Source of the DNA: Aphelocoma coerulescens
Taxonomy: Eukaryota > Chordata > Aves > Passeriformes > Corvidae
Assembly: GCF_041296385.1 (NCBI RefSeq)
Contig: NC_091013.1
Coordinates: 7,454,001 to 7,518,000 of the forward strand
DNA length: 64,000 nucleotides
Reading direction: 5' to 3'
Below, in pieces: positions 25,001 through 39,400 of the stretch; the first letter of the stretch is position 1; each line of letters starts with the position of its first letter. The translations under genes and the position numbers were made by a program. The notes beneath the pieces are model-generated. The model was given only the letters and a program-made list of their open reading frames with translations, made no database searches and was not told where the DNA came from.

Positions 25001-28000
25001 GGGAAACCCTCTGTGCTCTTATCAGAGAAGCTGTGCCACAACAGCTGGGCTTTAGCCACAAGTGTGTTGCAACAAGCTGCTGGAGCTACCGTGCCCAATT
25101 TGAGTTAAAGTATCTGCCCTCCTTGTATGGTGGGAAACAACAAATAAATGAGGGGGCAAACGACACGTGTGGGAAATGTGATGGAGGGCCAGACATTCAG
25201 CATTAAAAATAAATCACACCGGGGCTCTGCAACATACCACAGCCCTCAAAAAACCTGTCTTCCACCCAGAATTTCTCACTATGGTTATTATTTCCCTTTT
25301 ATTTCAGCAGCACTTTCACACTTCTCTGACACTTACTGGGCTGTGCATGGGAGACACGTTTGGTACATGAGAGTGTGGGAGGGGGAAGGAGCAGCTCAGC
25401 CACATAAGGCAGCATCTCTGGGGCATCCAAAACATCCTGTCCCTCCTTGGCACTCTGAGTATTCACAGCAGCCACTCAGGTGCACTTGGTGACAGCCTCT
25501 ACAGTCTCTCACCAGAGCAATGGACTCACCAGTGTCACAGAAATGCTTCCCTTTGATAGGGAAACCTCACTGCTTGGGGCTGCAATTGGTGCAGTTTAAA
25601 ATTCGTAAAATAAAGAGCAGACTGTGGAAGCAATGAATGAAAGCACCAAGCTGGGATGCTCTCAGACTATTATCTGGGGTAGATGCTCAGTGGGTGCCTT
25701 GACAGAGCATCCCATCGAGTCTGGGGAATCCTACCGGTGCTGCAAGCTGGCTGTGTATTGCTTGAGAGTCCCCAGCTGAAGGGCTACAGCATCAGCCTCA
25801 GTTCAGGGTGTGGAGAAGAGGAGCACACACAGGGCCCTCACAACTCGGTGGGCAGCAGCATCCCCTGGGGAACAGGAGGAGCAGCCAGGGTACTGACACG
25901 GTACAGAGAGGTTGGCTTGTGCCAGCAAAGCCCAGATCTGGACACACCTTGCCTGAGGCCCACCCCTGCAGCTCTGGGGCTGTGCCAGGCAGCAGCACCT
26001 GTGTTTGGGTGGTTCTATTCACACTTGAGAGCCCTAAAGAGGATTAAGTGTATGCCAGGGAATGTCAGCAGATGCAGAAACACTGCTGAGACTCTGGGCC
26101 TGAATGTTTGATCAGAAGTGCTTTGTGACACCTAGGCAGCACCTGAAGGAGATCTAAACATTTTATTTATTCAAGCCTGGAACGTGCCTACCACCTTTCC
26201 ATGACAAAGTCTGCTGGGTGTTTGCCTTTCATCCATCGTGCCTGTGCATGACCAACCAGCCCAGCCCAAACAGGCTCCGTCAGGTGTCGCTGGGACGCTG
26301 CTCGCAGCCCTGATTTCCTGCAGGGAGCCCAGCCCCGCAGACTGCCCGGCAGGTGCTCTGAGCTCTGTCCCACGCCAGCCTGAACCCAGCCTTTCCACCA
26401 CTGCCCTGGGAGCATGCAAGGACAAACTGTGCAGCACAGCAAACCCTTAACATCAGCGATGTCCACCACAGGGTGGACAACCAGCAGCTTTTTCAGTGCT
26501 TGCCTCATAAGCCGCAGCCCCCAAGCTTCAGGAGAGCCAAACCCACCCCACCACCTCGCCTAAAGAAGTGCCCCACCAACAGAAGCTATGGGCCAGCACG
26601 GATCAAAAGGGGACTATCCCCCCCTCCTGTTGAAACCATGACACTGTGCAGCAAAATGAATAAATAATGCCAGCAGCTTTTGGCAGAAACACAAAGTGAA
26701 AGAGGAGATGGGATTTGCAAACACTTCCGGCGGGGCGGGGGGAAGCATCGCCTTCTGTTTCCTGGGCAGCTTCTGCACTTTGCACTGAACAAATCTGTAG
26801 ATAAAATACAGCAGCAGCCTCAGGAGCAGAGACCAGAGCCCAAGAAAATTCCCCCATCCCCCGTGAAAGCCCTCACACGTGGCCCTCACGTTGCAGCTCC
26901 TCTGGAGGCCACTGCCCCTGGCTCCGTGCCCCACACTCAGGCAGATAAAAAATCAACGCTCAGCGACTTCGGGCACCAGCAGAGCAGAAGCTGCAAAGGT
27001 CACAGTCTTGCACTGTAATTATTTTTGGGGTGGGTTTTTCGTCTTTTGTCTCTCCCAGGCACATGCAACGTCCCCAGCAGAAGTGGGGAGGGAACCACCT
27101 CTCCAGGAGATCCCGTGGGCACTGTCAGACCCCTGCCTTAGCCTGTGTTCCATACGTAAAAGGGGGAATACTAACATTAACAGAAACACAAATCAAAAGG
27201 CTCAGGTGTCTGCTTTTGATCAAATCTGACATAAGGCAAGAAAGCTTAACTAGGGCCTAGGAGAGCACTAATTATCAAATAGAAAATTAACAGGTAATTT
27301 GTCTCTAAAGTGAGCTAATAATTTCTAGGGGAGGAATTAATTAAATGGGGGAATTAAATCACCAAGAATTTGTGGGGTGACCACTTCTGATGGGATTCAG
27401 TTAATGAGCTATCTGATAATCATGTCAGGCTTCATTTTCTTCTCCTCTGGACACAAGAGGAGAGAGAGAGAGCAGGAGATTTACTGCAGTGCTCCCTCTC
27501 CCAGGCTGCAGAGATGCTTGCAGCTTGATGAGCCTCACCCTTTTGTCTGACAAAACCTGAGCAACCAAAAAGCCAAAAGCAGACCACTAGCAAAACACTG
27601 CTTAAAAAAATATTTTAAAAATTAGTAGGTGAGAGAGAAGGAAGTCTGCTTTACAGAAATGGCTCTCAGGAGCACGACGCACCCTCGTGCACAAGCTTGG
27701 TGCAAACCAGCAACACAGTGAACTGGAGTCAAAGTCCAGTGCCAGCGCCCTCCAGCAAAGAGGGGGGTGAAAGGTGAATGTTCCGCCCTTGGGAACAAGA
27801 AAACAAACTAATTTTGATTTGGATTTCAGCTAAGCCCAAGCTGTTCCTCGGTCCTGAGCAATGGATGGGGGGTTGAGGCTCCTCCACAGCCGCCAAGATG
27901 CCCATGGGTACGGGCTTACAACCTCACTGCTGTCTAATTAGCCAGAGCAGTGTTTATGTCAGTGTCATACTTTTAATGACAGCTCTGTGCCAGCTGCAGG

Positions 28001-28631
28001 AAGAGAAATGATCTCCAGCCTTGCAGAAAGGCAGAGCCGCATGGGCAGACACCACCTGATCTCTCACAAAGCCTGCCAGCACAAAAATAACTTCTCAGAA
28101 ACACTCAAACACATCTGAACAAGCAGAGTGAGCCAGTATCGGATCAGCACTTTGTATCACAGGGCTGCAGCACTTGTGATCCAGCCTCCAGAGCCCTAAA
28201 TTTGGATTTGCTTGGATTTGCTGCATTCTTCAGACCTGTGTCTGAGCTCACCTACTTTCAGTTCTGCCAACTCCTTGCAGCATTACGTGCCAAATTCTCT
28301 AACCACCCTCCTGGATGGAAAAACACAAGCATTTACACTTCAGGGCAGTGACTAATTTGTGGCACCTATAATGGGTGAGGCTCAGCAAGTGAAATAATAT
28401 GGTGAGATCTGTGTGGAACCGAGCAGGGAAGTTATATTATCCACGTCATAGACAGGCTGTGTTTTTCCACATGTGGGCAGAGGTCAAAGGAGGCAAACTG
28501 AAAGCAAATGGAATTCACTGCTGCTGCTTTGTAAAATGATTCTCCAAGTATTAGGATTTTCCCTGATACTGCATATACTTGCTGCATTAACACAAACTGA
28601 TAGCTCTGAGACATCTTGCAGTATATGCCTG
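16013..28631. other. Intergenic or NYX upstream region, no gene recognised
   Basis: The segment holds moderately GC-rich patches (17.5-18.9 kb, 20-22.5 kb, 25.7-27 kb) where chance open frames reach 267 codons (17512-18315 plus) and 251 codons (17927-18682 minus). These overlap on opposite strands, are rich in Ser/Pro/Cys/Trp, and show no domain or splice structure, so I do not call them genes. Any non-coding NYX first exon would lie here. Confidence 0.45.
22021..22045. repeat. (GGGAA)5 microsatellite
   Basis: Five perfect copies of GGGAA on the plus strand. Nothing around it suggests function. Confidence 0.97.
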
Positions 28632-28706
28632 AATAATAAAAACAACAACAACAACAACAACAATAACAATAACAACAATAATAATAGTAATAATAATAAT
28701 AATAAA
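28632..28706. repeat. AAC/AAT compound microsatellite
   Basis: About 75 bases of pure A/C/T trinucleotide repeat on the plus strand: AAC units first, mixed AAC and AAT in the middle, then AAT units with one AGT interruption. The structure suggests AAC units have been mutating to AAT from one end. The long Asn, Gln or Leu frames across it are consequences of the repeat. Confidence 0.97.
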
Positions 28707-31700
28707 GCAAAACATGAAATCTGTCAGTGCCCACTAGCCAGTTCACATTACAGAACAAAATATTCCCTCCTGGAACATGCTGGGTCTTATGCAGATTCAA
28801 CTTCTCTGGGTGACGCAAATGCTGTAAAAACAACTCTGAGTCATAGAATAAAATCACATAATTCCCCAAAGCCAAATAAGGACAGAATTCAGCCCACACA
28901 GCTCTGACTTCCCATTTTCCTGGTAGTAGCAATTTTGTTTATCTTCCCTTGTAAATGATACCGTTTCCTTGCTCTCACAGAAAATCTTGCATTTCTTTTC
29001 ACTAAAGCCCATAGTTGGTGTAAATACTGGTATTGTAAAAAATAAAGTAACATCCCAGCATCTACAAGGCCTAGTGTAAAAAGCCTGTTATATGCTCTCT
29101 GGGACTGGCTTTGCTAATTGGTATGAAGTCTTTATGAGGAACTTGGAAGGCATTCTCCTAGGCTGCCTGTAGTTTTATTTTGATATATTTTTCACCAAGA
29201 GTTCATTTACAGCCCATTAGAGCCAGGCTTGGGTATTTTACAAATGTAATACAGCAGCACACAAAGAGCACTTAATGCCTTAAGTCTTCAGAAGGCTTTT
29301 TAATTTTGCACCACAACTGAATTGTTTCACCACCAGATTTCTCATGCACTACAGTGGGTAAGGCCTTGTGCAAACAGCTTTGTGGCACGTAAATAAAGCT
29401 TTCAGACCTGATCTGTGCGTGGTATAAAGCACCATCACTCTGCTCTTGTCATTTTGCATCAGCAGCTGCTGAGTTTTCCACTTTGAAACCTTAGGGACGT
29501 TTTATTAATAGGGTGGGAGGAGTTGCATGCAATAAACAGGATGTGATGTATTAGCAGTACATGCAAGCATATTGATTTATTTATTTTCCTTCTCCATGGC
29601 TTACCATCACCTGAGCTGAGCTGTGCTGGAAATACAGGGTGCAATGTTCACGTGGCAATCCACCACAAACTTGATCTAACTGCACACAGCAAGTGAGACC
29701 CTCTTGTGTCCTTTCCAGTTACTAACTGCTCTCTTTAGGGTCCAGTTCAGAAGGCAGTGACACAGCCCTGGCTCTGCATTTTGCAAAGCAAAAGCCTTTT
29801 CGAGCAGGTGAGAATGCAGCAGTGTGTGCACAGAGTGCTGATGATTGACACTCGTGATACACTGGTGCCTGATAAGATATGCACACCCTCTTGGGCACTT
29901 GAAGCTATTAACACAGCAAAGCCAGGACACGCTCAAAGTGTGGGACAGAAAGAACAAATTGTGCTGTGACCTACCAGAGCCTTAATGCTGCAGCTCCAGC
30001 CAGCCAAGCCATGCTTGCACAGCTGCACCCCTTGTCAGCTTTCTGTTTAGTGATCCCTCATTCTCTTCCCTGCTCCTAAGTGTCTTCCAAGTTACCACTA
30101 GTAACTGAATATATTTACTGAATATAACCAAGGTCTCCAAGAACCTCATGCACATTTGACATTTTTGTGCTGAACAGTAACATTTATGTAATTGAGGCAT
30201 GTTTTTCCACTGCTGTGTTTTAAACACAGTAAATTCAGTCTGAGTTTAATGCTGCTTTTTTCCTGATAGGTCTACCAGGTCTCTAACAGAAGCTTTATCA
30301 CTAGCATGTCACTTGAGGAAAAGCAAAAGTAGTGATTTATTCAGCCTCTTTAAAACTCCTGTATCATTAAATCTGATGTAGCTCAAATGTTTGAGAAGTG
30401 TTGAGAAGAAAATATATCTCTATTAAGGCTCCAAGACTCTTGTCTTTTTGATTAAGTAAAAACAATTTAATACTTCTGAGACCTCCCATGCCATATTCTT
30501 CTGAGAGGAAAAGCAGGAAACAGTCTATTTGATGTTCCCTACTTGGGGAGAAATAGAAATACTTCAGAGGTCCTTTATCTATCATAAGCTAGCTAAGAAG
30601 AAATGATTGGGTTTTTCCCTTTTTTGCCAGCTTTAATCCACTGATAAGCCTGGAAAACTCAGTGCTTTCACCTGGAACTGACATGAAAGGACAAGTGAAA
30701 GTTGCAGATAGTCATCTCTAAATAAGAGAAGGGGCGTCATTAGTACCCAGGCATCCTGGCACAGTATCTGTAGTGCTGTGTATGAGGTAAAGGGGAGCAC
30801 AGCAGAGACTCCACTTGGACAAATGATATATGTAATTCAGCACTGGCTATTGTAGCCACTAAGCAGCTTACAGAAATTTCCTCCCAATACTGTTATTTGT
30901 CTGCCTAACTTGTGCTGCCATAAATGCACTACATGGGGTTTGTTGTAAGGGCTGGCCTTTCTCTTCCATCAAAGGGAAAGTCATATATAGAGATTTAATC
31001 AAATGGCCTGCACAGCAAATTGGCAACGAGCCTTTTGGCCCAAACATTTGATTCTATACCTGTGAATAGACACCATGCTCCAGTCTAAGGTTTACAGTCT
31101 AAGAAGGTCACTGGAGGACTCTACCCCTATTAAGCTAGATATAGATGTGTCCTATTTTAGCCTTGCACATAGAAGACTGCAATGCAAACACTGCAAGGCA
31201 TTTCCAGGCTGCTGAAGGATTTTATTTCCTTTGCTTTTTGTCTTTCATCTCCTGGAAGAAGCTGCACCTCCCTCTCTCAGCTGTGACAGATTAGGGGCAA
31301 AGTGTTCCTGAATGGCCTGGCTGGAGATGTGAGCCCTGACACTAGCACTGGCTGTGACTCTGCAGAGGCCACTGGTGTCTCCTCTGGTCACTCGTCGCAG
31401 CATGGGTGTGTACAGGTTCACAGCTGGCTCAATGACTATTTTAAACAACTGGGTTTTTGCCAAGTCAGAACACATTCACAAACAGAGAGATCGTCTCAGG
31501 ACAAAGCCTGGCCAGGAAAAAGCCTGTTTCTAATTTGGCACTGCAGCTTGGAGCAAGAGGGTTCAGATCCCAGGATGGCTGCAGCTGGAGTCTGTTTATG
31601 GAGGAGGTTTAAAATCCAGCCTTAGCTAATCCTTGAATTTCCTACAGCAAAGCATAAAACACTGCTTGTTTATTCCCCTAGACAGGAATCTCACCAGCTG

Positions 31701-32549
31701 AGGTCTGTAACATCTGATTACAGTTTGCCAGCCACACTCTCACAGCTCACAGGTAGAGAAGACCTGGGGAGACCAGAAGAGAAGACGACCTAAGAGACCA
31801 CTATGAAATGACCTCTCTAAGAAGCTCTCATTAGCATCACTGTCTGAATTACAGAGTTAAACCTCCCTGCTCCCATGACTCATCCTATGGATTTGCACAG
31901 CAATTCAGAGAAGATGCCACTTCTCTAGATGCTCTACAAACATAGAGCAAAAAGCTGCAGGACATCACATGATGCTTTTTCCTGGTCTTAAAATCAAGAG
32001 TCATACACGGTTAGAAGGGGAAAAGGGATTTTACCTTGGTATTTATTTTTAAGGATCCTTAGGTGCACACATCCAGGTCATATGCACTGAAATGCACCCC
32101 GCCAAAATGCCCACCCCAAAAGATCAAGTAGAACATTATAGGTTTTACTAATTAGCACATCTATCAAAGATTCCCCAGTTAGAGGCTCGAGTGAGCCCCC
32201 CTCCCCCTGGATGGTTCTATCTGAGTTTACAGAATGTGTTCTGGAGACGACCTTGGGGTCTGGGGCACACTGATCCCTGGCTACGAAGCTTCTAAATGTT
32301 TAGTCTCTCAGCTTGACAAACAAGTCCAAGAATGTAGGGAAAAAGCACTAAGAATACAGAAGTTGTAAACAAGGTATAACAGGGATATAAAAGAAAAGGC
32401 AAAAAATCTTAGTGGCATCACACAGATGTCCTGGAACTGTGTTCTGGTTTCCCTACAAGTTTCCCAGGTTTCCTGCTATCCCATGTGTCCATTGCAAGGA
32501 GTGGCTGGCATGTACACTGTCACCCTCCAGAGGGATGAGCCCAGAGAGG
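28707..32549. other. Intergenic, nothing firm recognised
   Basis: No gene. The stretch 32000-32350 has the look of an old long-terminal-repeat sequence in base composition and short motifs, but I found neither clear TG...CA ends nor a target-site duplication. Confidence 0.4.
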
Positions 32550-32698
32550 TGCACTTCCTACCCCTGGAAGTGTTCAAGGCCAGGCTGGATGGGGCTCTCA
32601 GCAACCTGGTCTAGTGGAAGGCTCCTGGCCCACGGCAGGGAGGCTGGAACTGAGTGATCTTTAGGGTCCCACCCAACCCTAACCTTTCTATGATCCCA
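32550..32698 (+). mobile_element. CR1 LINE 3' fragment
   Basis: Contains CCCCTGGAAGTGTTCAAGGC, then CAACCTGGTCTAGTGGAAGG, then GGGTCCCACCCAACCCTAAC, with a terminal TTTCTATGATCCCAT close to the CR1 3' repeat. Plus orientation, short and 5'-truncated. Confidence 0.9.
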
Positions 32699-34922
32699 TT
32701 TGGGCAAAGGAGGTAAATAATGGAAAAGAGACATATCTCATAGCTGACCAAGTGGGATGAGGTATAAAAAGACAGTCCAAGAAAGAGTTATGCAGGAGTT
32801 CTGTGGTGTTAAAACCAAAGCACCTGGGAACAAGGTAAGTGAGAGACAATGAAATAGATGGAAGAAGTTTGGAGCCTGGGACCTGGGCAGTCCTCTGCCT
32901 TGCACCCCTGTGTGGTCTGGGGCCTCAGATTTCTCCTGAAATTGCTTCAGTCCATTGGAACACATGGGAGCACATGAGCAGCTGCAACACATGTGACATG
33001 ACTGTGCACCAAAACAGATAAGCTGGAAGGGAAGAGTGGAAGGTTGTATTTGAATGTGCAAGATGTCCAATTCGAACTGAATTATCCTCAGTTAAAAAGG
33101 AAGGACTCTGTTTAAGAACACTGTTTAAGAGCCCAGCTCCAAAACTAATAGAACATCCACTCTCCCATCCACAAGTTGTCAATTTTGAACAGTCTGAGCA
33201 ATCTGAGCAGACAGGTCTGTCTCTGCTCCCCTGGGTAACCATCTGCTGTGTGTGACTGCAGAGTGTGAGGGGCTACAGCCCTTGAAGAATCACACCTTTG
33301 ATCAAAACAGCAGTCAGGAGGTGCTGAGCTCTGAGCTACATGAAGAGGCACTGAGCTAAATTAAAGATTAATGTTAAAAATTGAAGCATAAATTAAGCTC
33401 ACTATTGGCTATACTGTGTTGCTGCCACAATACTGTGTTGGAAATTTAATAAATTTCTAGTCACATGAAAGGCTTGAGCACTGTCTCTGGGATTTTTAGT
33501 GTAAAGGACAGCAGTTTTACACTAAGTCAGCTAGGAGAAGCCTGGCTTCTCTCTAGCCTGGTTTACTGGCACTTCACAATGCAAACATGCATCCTGCACC
33601 AGCTGGGCCATGGAAACTTGAGGCGACATGGGAGGGAATGTCCTGACACTAATGCACTCCATTCTTGCTCATCACCAATCACCCTGCCAAGCCTGACATC
33701 CTTCTCTACTGTACTGAAATCACTATTTCCTCACTCCCTAGCTGCTTCTTTCCCCGTTTGATCTGGAAGAACCTGAACGTGCTTCTTTCCTGCCTGCTCC
33801 TTTATTAACACTGTAATTTTATCCTACAGGTAAGATTCCCAGCATACTTGAAAATATGCTCTGAAAGTCACTGGTGACACAATGTACAGGAACAACAGAA
33901 ATCAAACCCATCAACACATTCATTTTAGCTGCTGCTTTGCTTGTTCTCCCATGCCCAGCACTATTCCAGGCCAGAACTGCAAGGACCTCTTAGTGATTCT
34001 AGCAGAACCATAGTGGGAATTTCTGCTGGAAGAAAAGGAGAAGTACAACCCACTCCAGACTAATTAATTCTGAGAGCAGCACCCCAGGTTAAATCAGGCC
34101 AGGTGGGAGGTGTCACCCCAGAGCCACAAGGTTTTCCTCATCTCCCAACCCAAGGAAACACAAATTTGAACTTCAGGGGGGATAATGGGAATAAAGGGTA
34201 ACACCAGCCACTCACAAATTGAATGGCTAAATAACCCCCACAATGAGAAGGAAATAGATAATTTCTGTATTGAGAGGATCAATTAAGTGATGTTCAGAAG
34301 AAAAAGGTGGTATGTACCTTGTGAGCAGGGGGGACTCTGGAATGCTCTGCACAGAAATCCAGGGAAAGACTCACTTCCACCACTTCAGTCTCGGTATTTT
34401 TCTCACGTCGTCTCTTGCCAGCACGAACTGATCCAGGACATTTTCTCTACCCACCAAGCTGATCAAGCACATCCTCCTGCCAGCCTGCAAGCGTCAGCAG
34501 CCAGCCTGCACCAGCGCCAGCACACACAGCTGCCATCCCTCCTCCCTCCCCCATGAACGTCCCGCTGCTTTCAGCCAGCCCCCCACGGTACAGGGATCGG
34601 AACACAGACTGGGATCTGTCCCGTGACTGTAAGCAGGAAGATCCAAAGCTTTGAGTTCATTCCCACTCTGCTTTTGACGTCAGAGGGCAAAGCCTATGCT
34701 GCAATTTCCACAGCAAGGCTGAGCTGCCTCTCCCCAGCTGGTGTCAGACCCACTGCAAACCTCATTTAGAGCAGCCAGAACCAACCCCATGACTGAGCAC
34801 CTGCTGCCTCCAAGGCTTGAGAAAGTCCCCTCCTTCAGACAAGTGCCATGACACAGCAGAGGAAGGATCGTCCTCAGCTGCCCACCAGGAACACCACATC
34901 AGGAGTGGTGAGAGCTGCAAAA

Positions 34923-34994
34923 TTTCTTCCCACTCAGCATCAGCAGGAGACCTTCCTTTCAAGAAAACAGTGGTGAAGGTACAGCAAGAGCCAG
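34923..34994. repeat. Dispersed 72-bp repeat, copy A
   Basis: Roughly 90% identical in the same orientation to 36331-36400. Shared landmarks are TTTCxTCCCACTCAGCATC and CAGTGGTGAAGGTAxAGCAA. Flanks do not match, so this is a small interspersed unit or fragments of one repeat family. The sequence just after copy A (35036-35075, TTGCTGAACCTCATGAGG) resembles a common avian interspersed repeat. Confidence 0.8.
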
Positions 34995-36330
34995 ATGAAT
35001 CCAGGACTCAGGGATTCAACCCAGCTGCAGAACTTGGCACTTGTCCTTGCTGAACCTCATGAGGTTTTCATGGTCCCACTTGTCACATGTCACCTGCACA
35101 GCTCTCTTGAGAGGCACAGCAGAAACAGCACACTGGGAGCCTCGGGAATTCCTCTCTGTGATCCGTGGCACACAGTGCAGTGGTCTGGAATTCCAGTTTC
35201 CAGCAAGGAAAAGATGTTCCTGCCCTTTAAGGCAAAGCTCTGAATGAGCCGAAACCCAAGCAAAGCAAGATCTTACAGTGACATTTCATGAGCAGCCTTC
35301 ATAACTTAATCAAGGGTGGTTTTAGCACATGGACTGGGAAAAAAAATCAGGAGAGGGTCTTTGGCTGGAGCTGCCACAGGTACAGACAGACACATGGAAA
35401 GAAACAGAGCAGGCAAAGAAAGGGAGAAAGGAGAACACAAAGAGCACTAAGGTGAGAAGGTGGCACTCTGAAAACCAAAGCGGAGCCTACTGAAAAGGAA
35501 TGGGACAGAAACCAAGAATTCTGAGACTTTTATTTACTATCCAAATACAATTTCCTTCCTTCAGCACAAACCTCCTGCTGATAACAACAGTCATGCAGCA
35601 TGGTTTTCAGAAAGTACTTAGTTTTGAATGGATGTTGTGGGCTGCAGACACAATGGAACATGGAAGGGGCTTTCTCCTCCTGGTGACTTTGACATCCTCA
35701 GGAGAGGAGGCAGCAGGAGGAGAAGGGCAGCTTGCATTCACCCTTCACTGGGAAGCTGGGGTGGGGGAAAAGGTCTCATAGCTGTTCCCACAGGGATGTG
35801 AAGGCTGATCCCAGGCCCCCATGGGTCACATTAAGGGGTGCCTTCATGCAATGCTCACTTGGTATTGAGGGGCAGCATGGCAATTTTATTCACTGGGCTT
35901 TGTAATTCTGCCACAAGCCAGGTGAGAAGGTCTTGACCTCCTGGACACAAAGATTCTGTGATCTTTCTTGTCTGGGGGAGAAAGCCGGGCCCATTGGTAG
36001 CCAAAGCCCAGTGCCCACAAGGGGCATTAACAGGGCTCTTTATTGCATGAAATGACGTGCAGGGCTGTTCACACAACTCTTTGCAATTGTTGCTTCGTGT
36101 GCAAACAGCATCACTCTGTAGCACTGAAGGAATGGGAAACTTTTTGTTGTGTGAAAAACAAAACCCCCGAGTTTGACACTGATGCCTTTGCCTGGCTGCT
36201 GAAAGCCTCTCCTGCCCCACTCTCCCTAATGAAAGTCCCCCTTGTGCCCACCCTTGGCAGCACTCTTCTCATCCCATTCTGCCCATGCTGGGTTGTGGGA
36301 CAGGGTGTTGGCAGAGTTGTGCTGCCGAGA

Positions 36331-36400
36331 TTTCCTCCCACTCAGCATCTGCAGGAAACTCCCTTCAAGGATACAGTGGTGAAGGTATAGCAAGAGCCAG
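36331..36400. repeat. Dispersed 72-bp repeat, copy B
   Basis: Partner of 34923-34994, with about seven differences including a 2-base gap. No other copy was noticed by eye. Confidence 0.8.
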
Positions 36401-39400
36401 GATGCTTTGGAAATACTGCCTCAACTGTCTCTTCAGAGCTTGGAAAAGTGCTTTTCAAGAGCATTAATTGAGATGATGTAACACCAGTGTTGGCCTCAGC
36501 AGAATCAGCCTTGCACAGTGCACAGAAGGAGACAAATTAACCCAAAGCTTAAAGGTCCACTTTTGCTCTTGAAAATCCAATAGGCAATTTCTCTACATTT
36601 CTGACACCAGGATGGGGCCATATTTTACAATCCACATACTGAATACTTAGGCTGCTGAGGCTGTACTTTTGTAAATTGGTGCTAACTCTGTAAAATGAAA
36701 ATATAAAATAGTACAGTGAATAGCAAGGCAAAACAGGTGTCCCTGGTGCTCACTGAAGTGAAGCAGCTAAAATAAGGTTTTTCTTGTCAGGTGGCACCCA
36801 CACAGAGCCCTGAACCTGCAACACCCAAGGCTGAATGAGTGACAGGCACTACAGAAGTTGAGTCATGCTGTGACAAAGAAAATGGTGTCACACTTGGTAT
36901 GAAGTGACCACAGAGCTGGACAGCAGCTGTTCAACAAAACTGTTCTGTGGCTGTTAGAAAATGCTGATACTTCAGAAAACAGTTATAAGGTGGGGGCCAT
37001 TGTGAAAACTGATTCAGAATTGTCAAAATATCAATTCTTTAAAAGAGTATGTTTTGGGAATTGGATTTAGAAACTAAAACCATTTTCCTACAATTTTTAA
37101 TAAAGGAAGCAGTTCAACAAAGCCCAAAGCTATCAAACAACCCAGACTTTATGTTACATCAAAGACATGCTATTTTGATCTGTATTGGCAGGGAGGAAAA
37201 ATTTTAATTTTGAAGTCGAAAGATTCCATGGAAAAGGAAAAACATTTCATCCAGGTCTAATTTTAATAACACAGCATGCTCTGGTAAACAAAATTAAATA
37301 TAAAATGTAAATATAAAGTAGCCTTTTCCTCCTTTTGGACGTTTATCAGTCACTGCATTCTTGTTATTTTTATGCTATTGATAAAATAATAGTAAAAAAA
37401 CTATGCAGCTGTATCTTCTCCTGAACTGATGAGAATTCAAATACCAATTAGTTCATAAAGCAGTTTTTGAGGACTACATGCAAATTTGACAGCCATATCC
37501 ATTTACAGTTCTGCCAGCTACTGCTCTGAGCTGAAAGAATTCAATGACCCAGCAGAGCTATGTTTAAATAACCTACAGTAACAATTCTGCTGAGAAAAGC
37601 CTTGCACAGCCATATTTCTGCAGCTATTACTTATCAGATGCTGCCTAAGCAGCCCTGCAAACTGTTCCTCTAGAAGTAGGCCTGTGGGAGCAGGAACATC
37701 GAGGGAAACAACAGTAAAAAATTTCTGACTTTTGAGAAAGCAGGGGGATCTCTGAAATTACCCAAATCAAGCAGAGGTTGCAGATGGTGGACAGAGTTTG
37801 GGAAAAAAGGAAGGGTTACCTGGTTCAGAAGGATGAGGGCAGGTCTCTGGGACTCAGAGGAAAGTGTAAGTTTGTGGGCTTAGTAGAGAGAGTCAGGGAA
37901 GACAGAAGGAAAACAGAATGGTTTCAAGCCAGTGGGACAAATAGCACAAACACACAGCAGTGAATGGCTGGTGGTCCCCAGCTCCATGGCTGGCAATGAA
38001 ACACCCTGCCTACACACTGATGGATGTAAAACCCAGCACAGCAGCAATCTCTAATCACAGAGAATCTGGTGACTGCAAACAGAAAACCACTCCAACAGCC
38101 AAGGTTGACTGCACCACAAAAAAAGACTTTGGGTTTGCAATTGAACCATTCATGTGAAAACACATTTCTTGTCCCTAAAGCTAATTTATAATTAATTCAT
38201 GTAATTCTTGGTAAGTCTTAACCTAAACTGCTCTCTGAGGTTTCCATTCCACCTCCCATCCAATGCCTCCAGCACAAGAACTGAAACTGAAGTAGGGATG
38301 CACCTGTATGTGGCATCCACAGCCTGTCCACGTGGGCTTCAGTTAAGAAAGATGGGACTTCTAAACCAAAAGCTGTGCCCATAATATTAAAAGCAGTGGT
38401 CAGAGTAGTATGGCCCTTTCCTGACATGGGAGGGAGACTCCAGTATCCAAACTCAAAAGCATGATTTGACCTCTGGTGCATCCCAGAACGAGTCTCCACG
38501 GAGTTAACAAAGCCCTAGAGACATGACAGCTGTTACCAGGCAGACATTCTTTGAGCATACATCAACAGCCAGAGATGTCCTGAGGCTTACAGCTTGTTAA
38601 GACATTCATAACCCTACAGCACAGCCCAGGCCAGAAAATTCAGCAGGGCACTGCAAGGTTCAACTCTATTTGCTACGAGTTTTGGGGATGCTCTCACAGA
38701 CTCCAGCCTCCTGTCAAGGGCATTTCAAAGTCACAATTAACTCCTTTAAGAACCTCAGAGTTAAGACCTCACAGAGTTTTATAACAAGTGAAGCAAAGGT
38801 AAATCACTCTGGTGCTAAACCAAAGACCAAAGAGCAGTAGCAGAAAACCTCCTAAAACCCTGGTAACCACCACAAGGCTCATCCTGCCTGGGGAACTCTG
38901 ATTCCCAGGACTTCCTACTGAAGGATAATGAGTCTCAAGGCAAGGGCAGTGGCTGCAGGCTTTGTGGCAGTTCCCATGCTACGACCAGGAGCCTCAGCCA
39001 CTCCCAGATCCCCAGGTCATCGTGAGAGGAAGCTGATGTTTGTGCTGCCAGAGCCAATATGGGGTCACTCACTCAGAGGAGAGCTGGGCTTCCACTCTAA
39101 CTCGGCCACTGGCCTCTTGCTTGGCTGCTCTGTCTCCCCATTTCCTGGCAAGGCTGACTTCCTGCTTAAAACTTTGCTGAGATTTACTCCTGAGAAGTTC
39201 TGCAGAAGCACCAGTGGTTGCAATGAGCCCATCATTTTAATTTATCCACATAAAATAGGCAAGTTCTTGAGTCCCTGGAGGAATTTTTCATAAAGCACAC
39301 TGTGATTTAACAGTAGCCTAATTACCAGATTCCTCAGCTGTTTAAGGAGCTGTGAGAAGAGGATGCATCCTTTTTTGGACCAGTGATAATAGTTAGAAAA

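Noticed and set aside
32000..32350. Possible old retroviral LTR
   Set aside because: The look of the sequence is suggestive, but no TG...CA termini, target-site duplication, paired copy or internal coding region was found.
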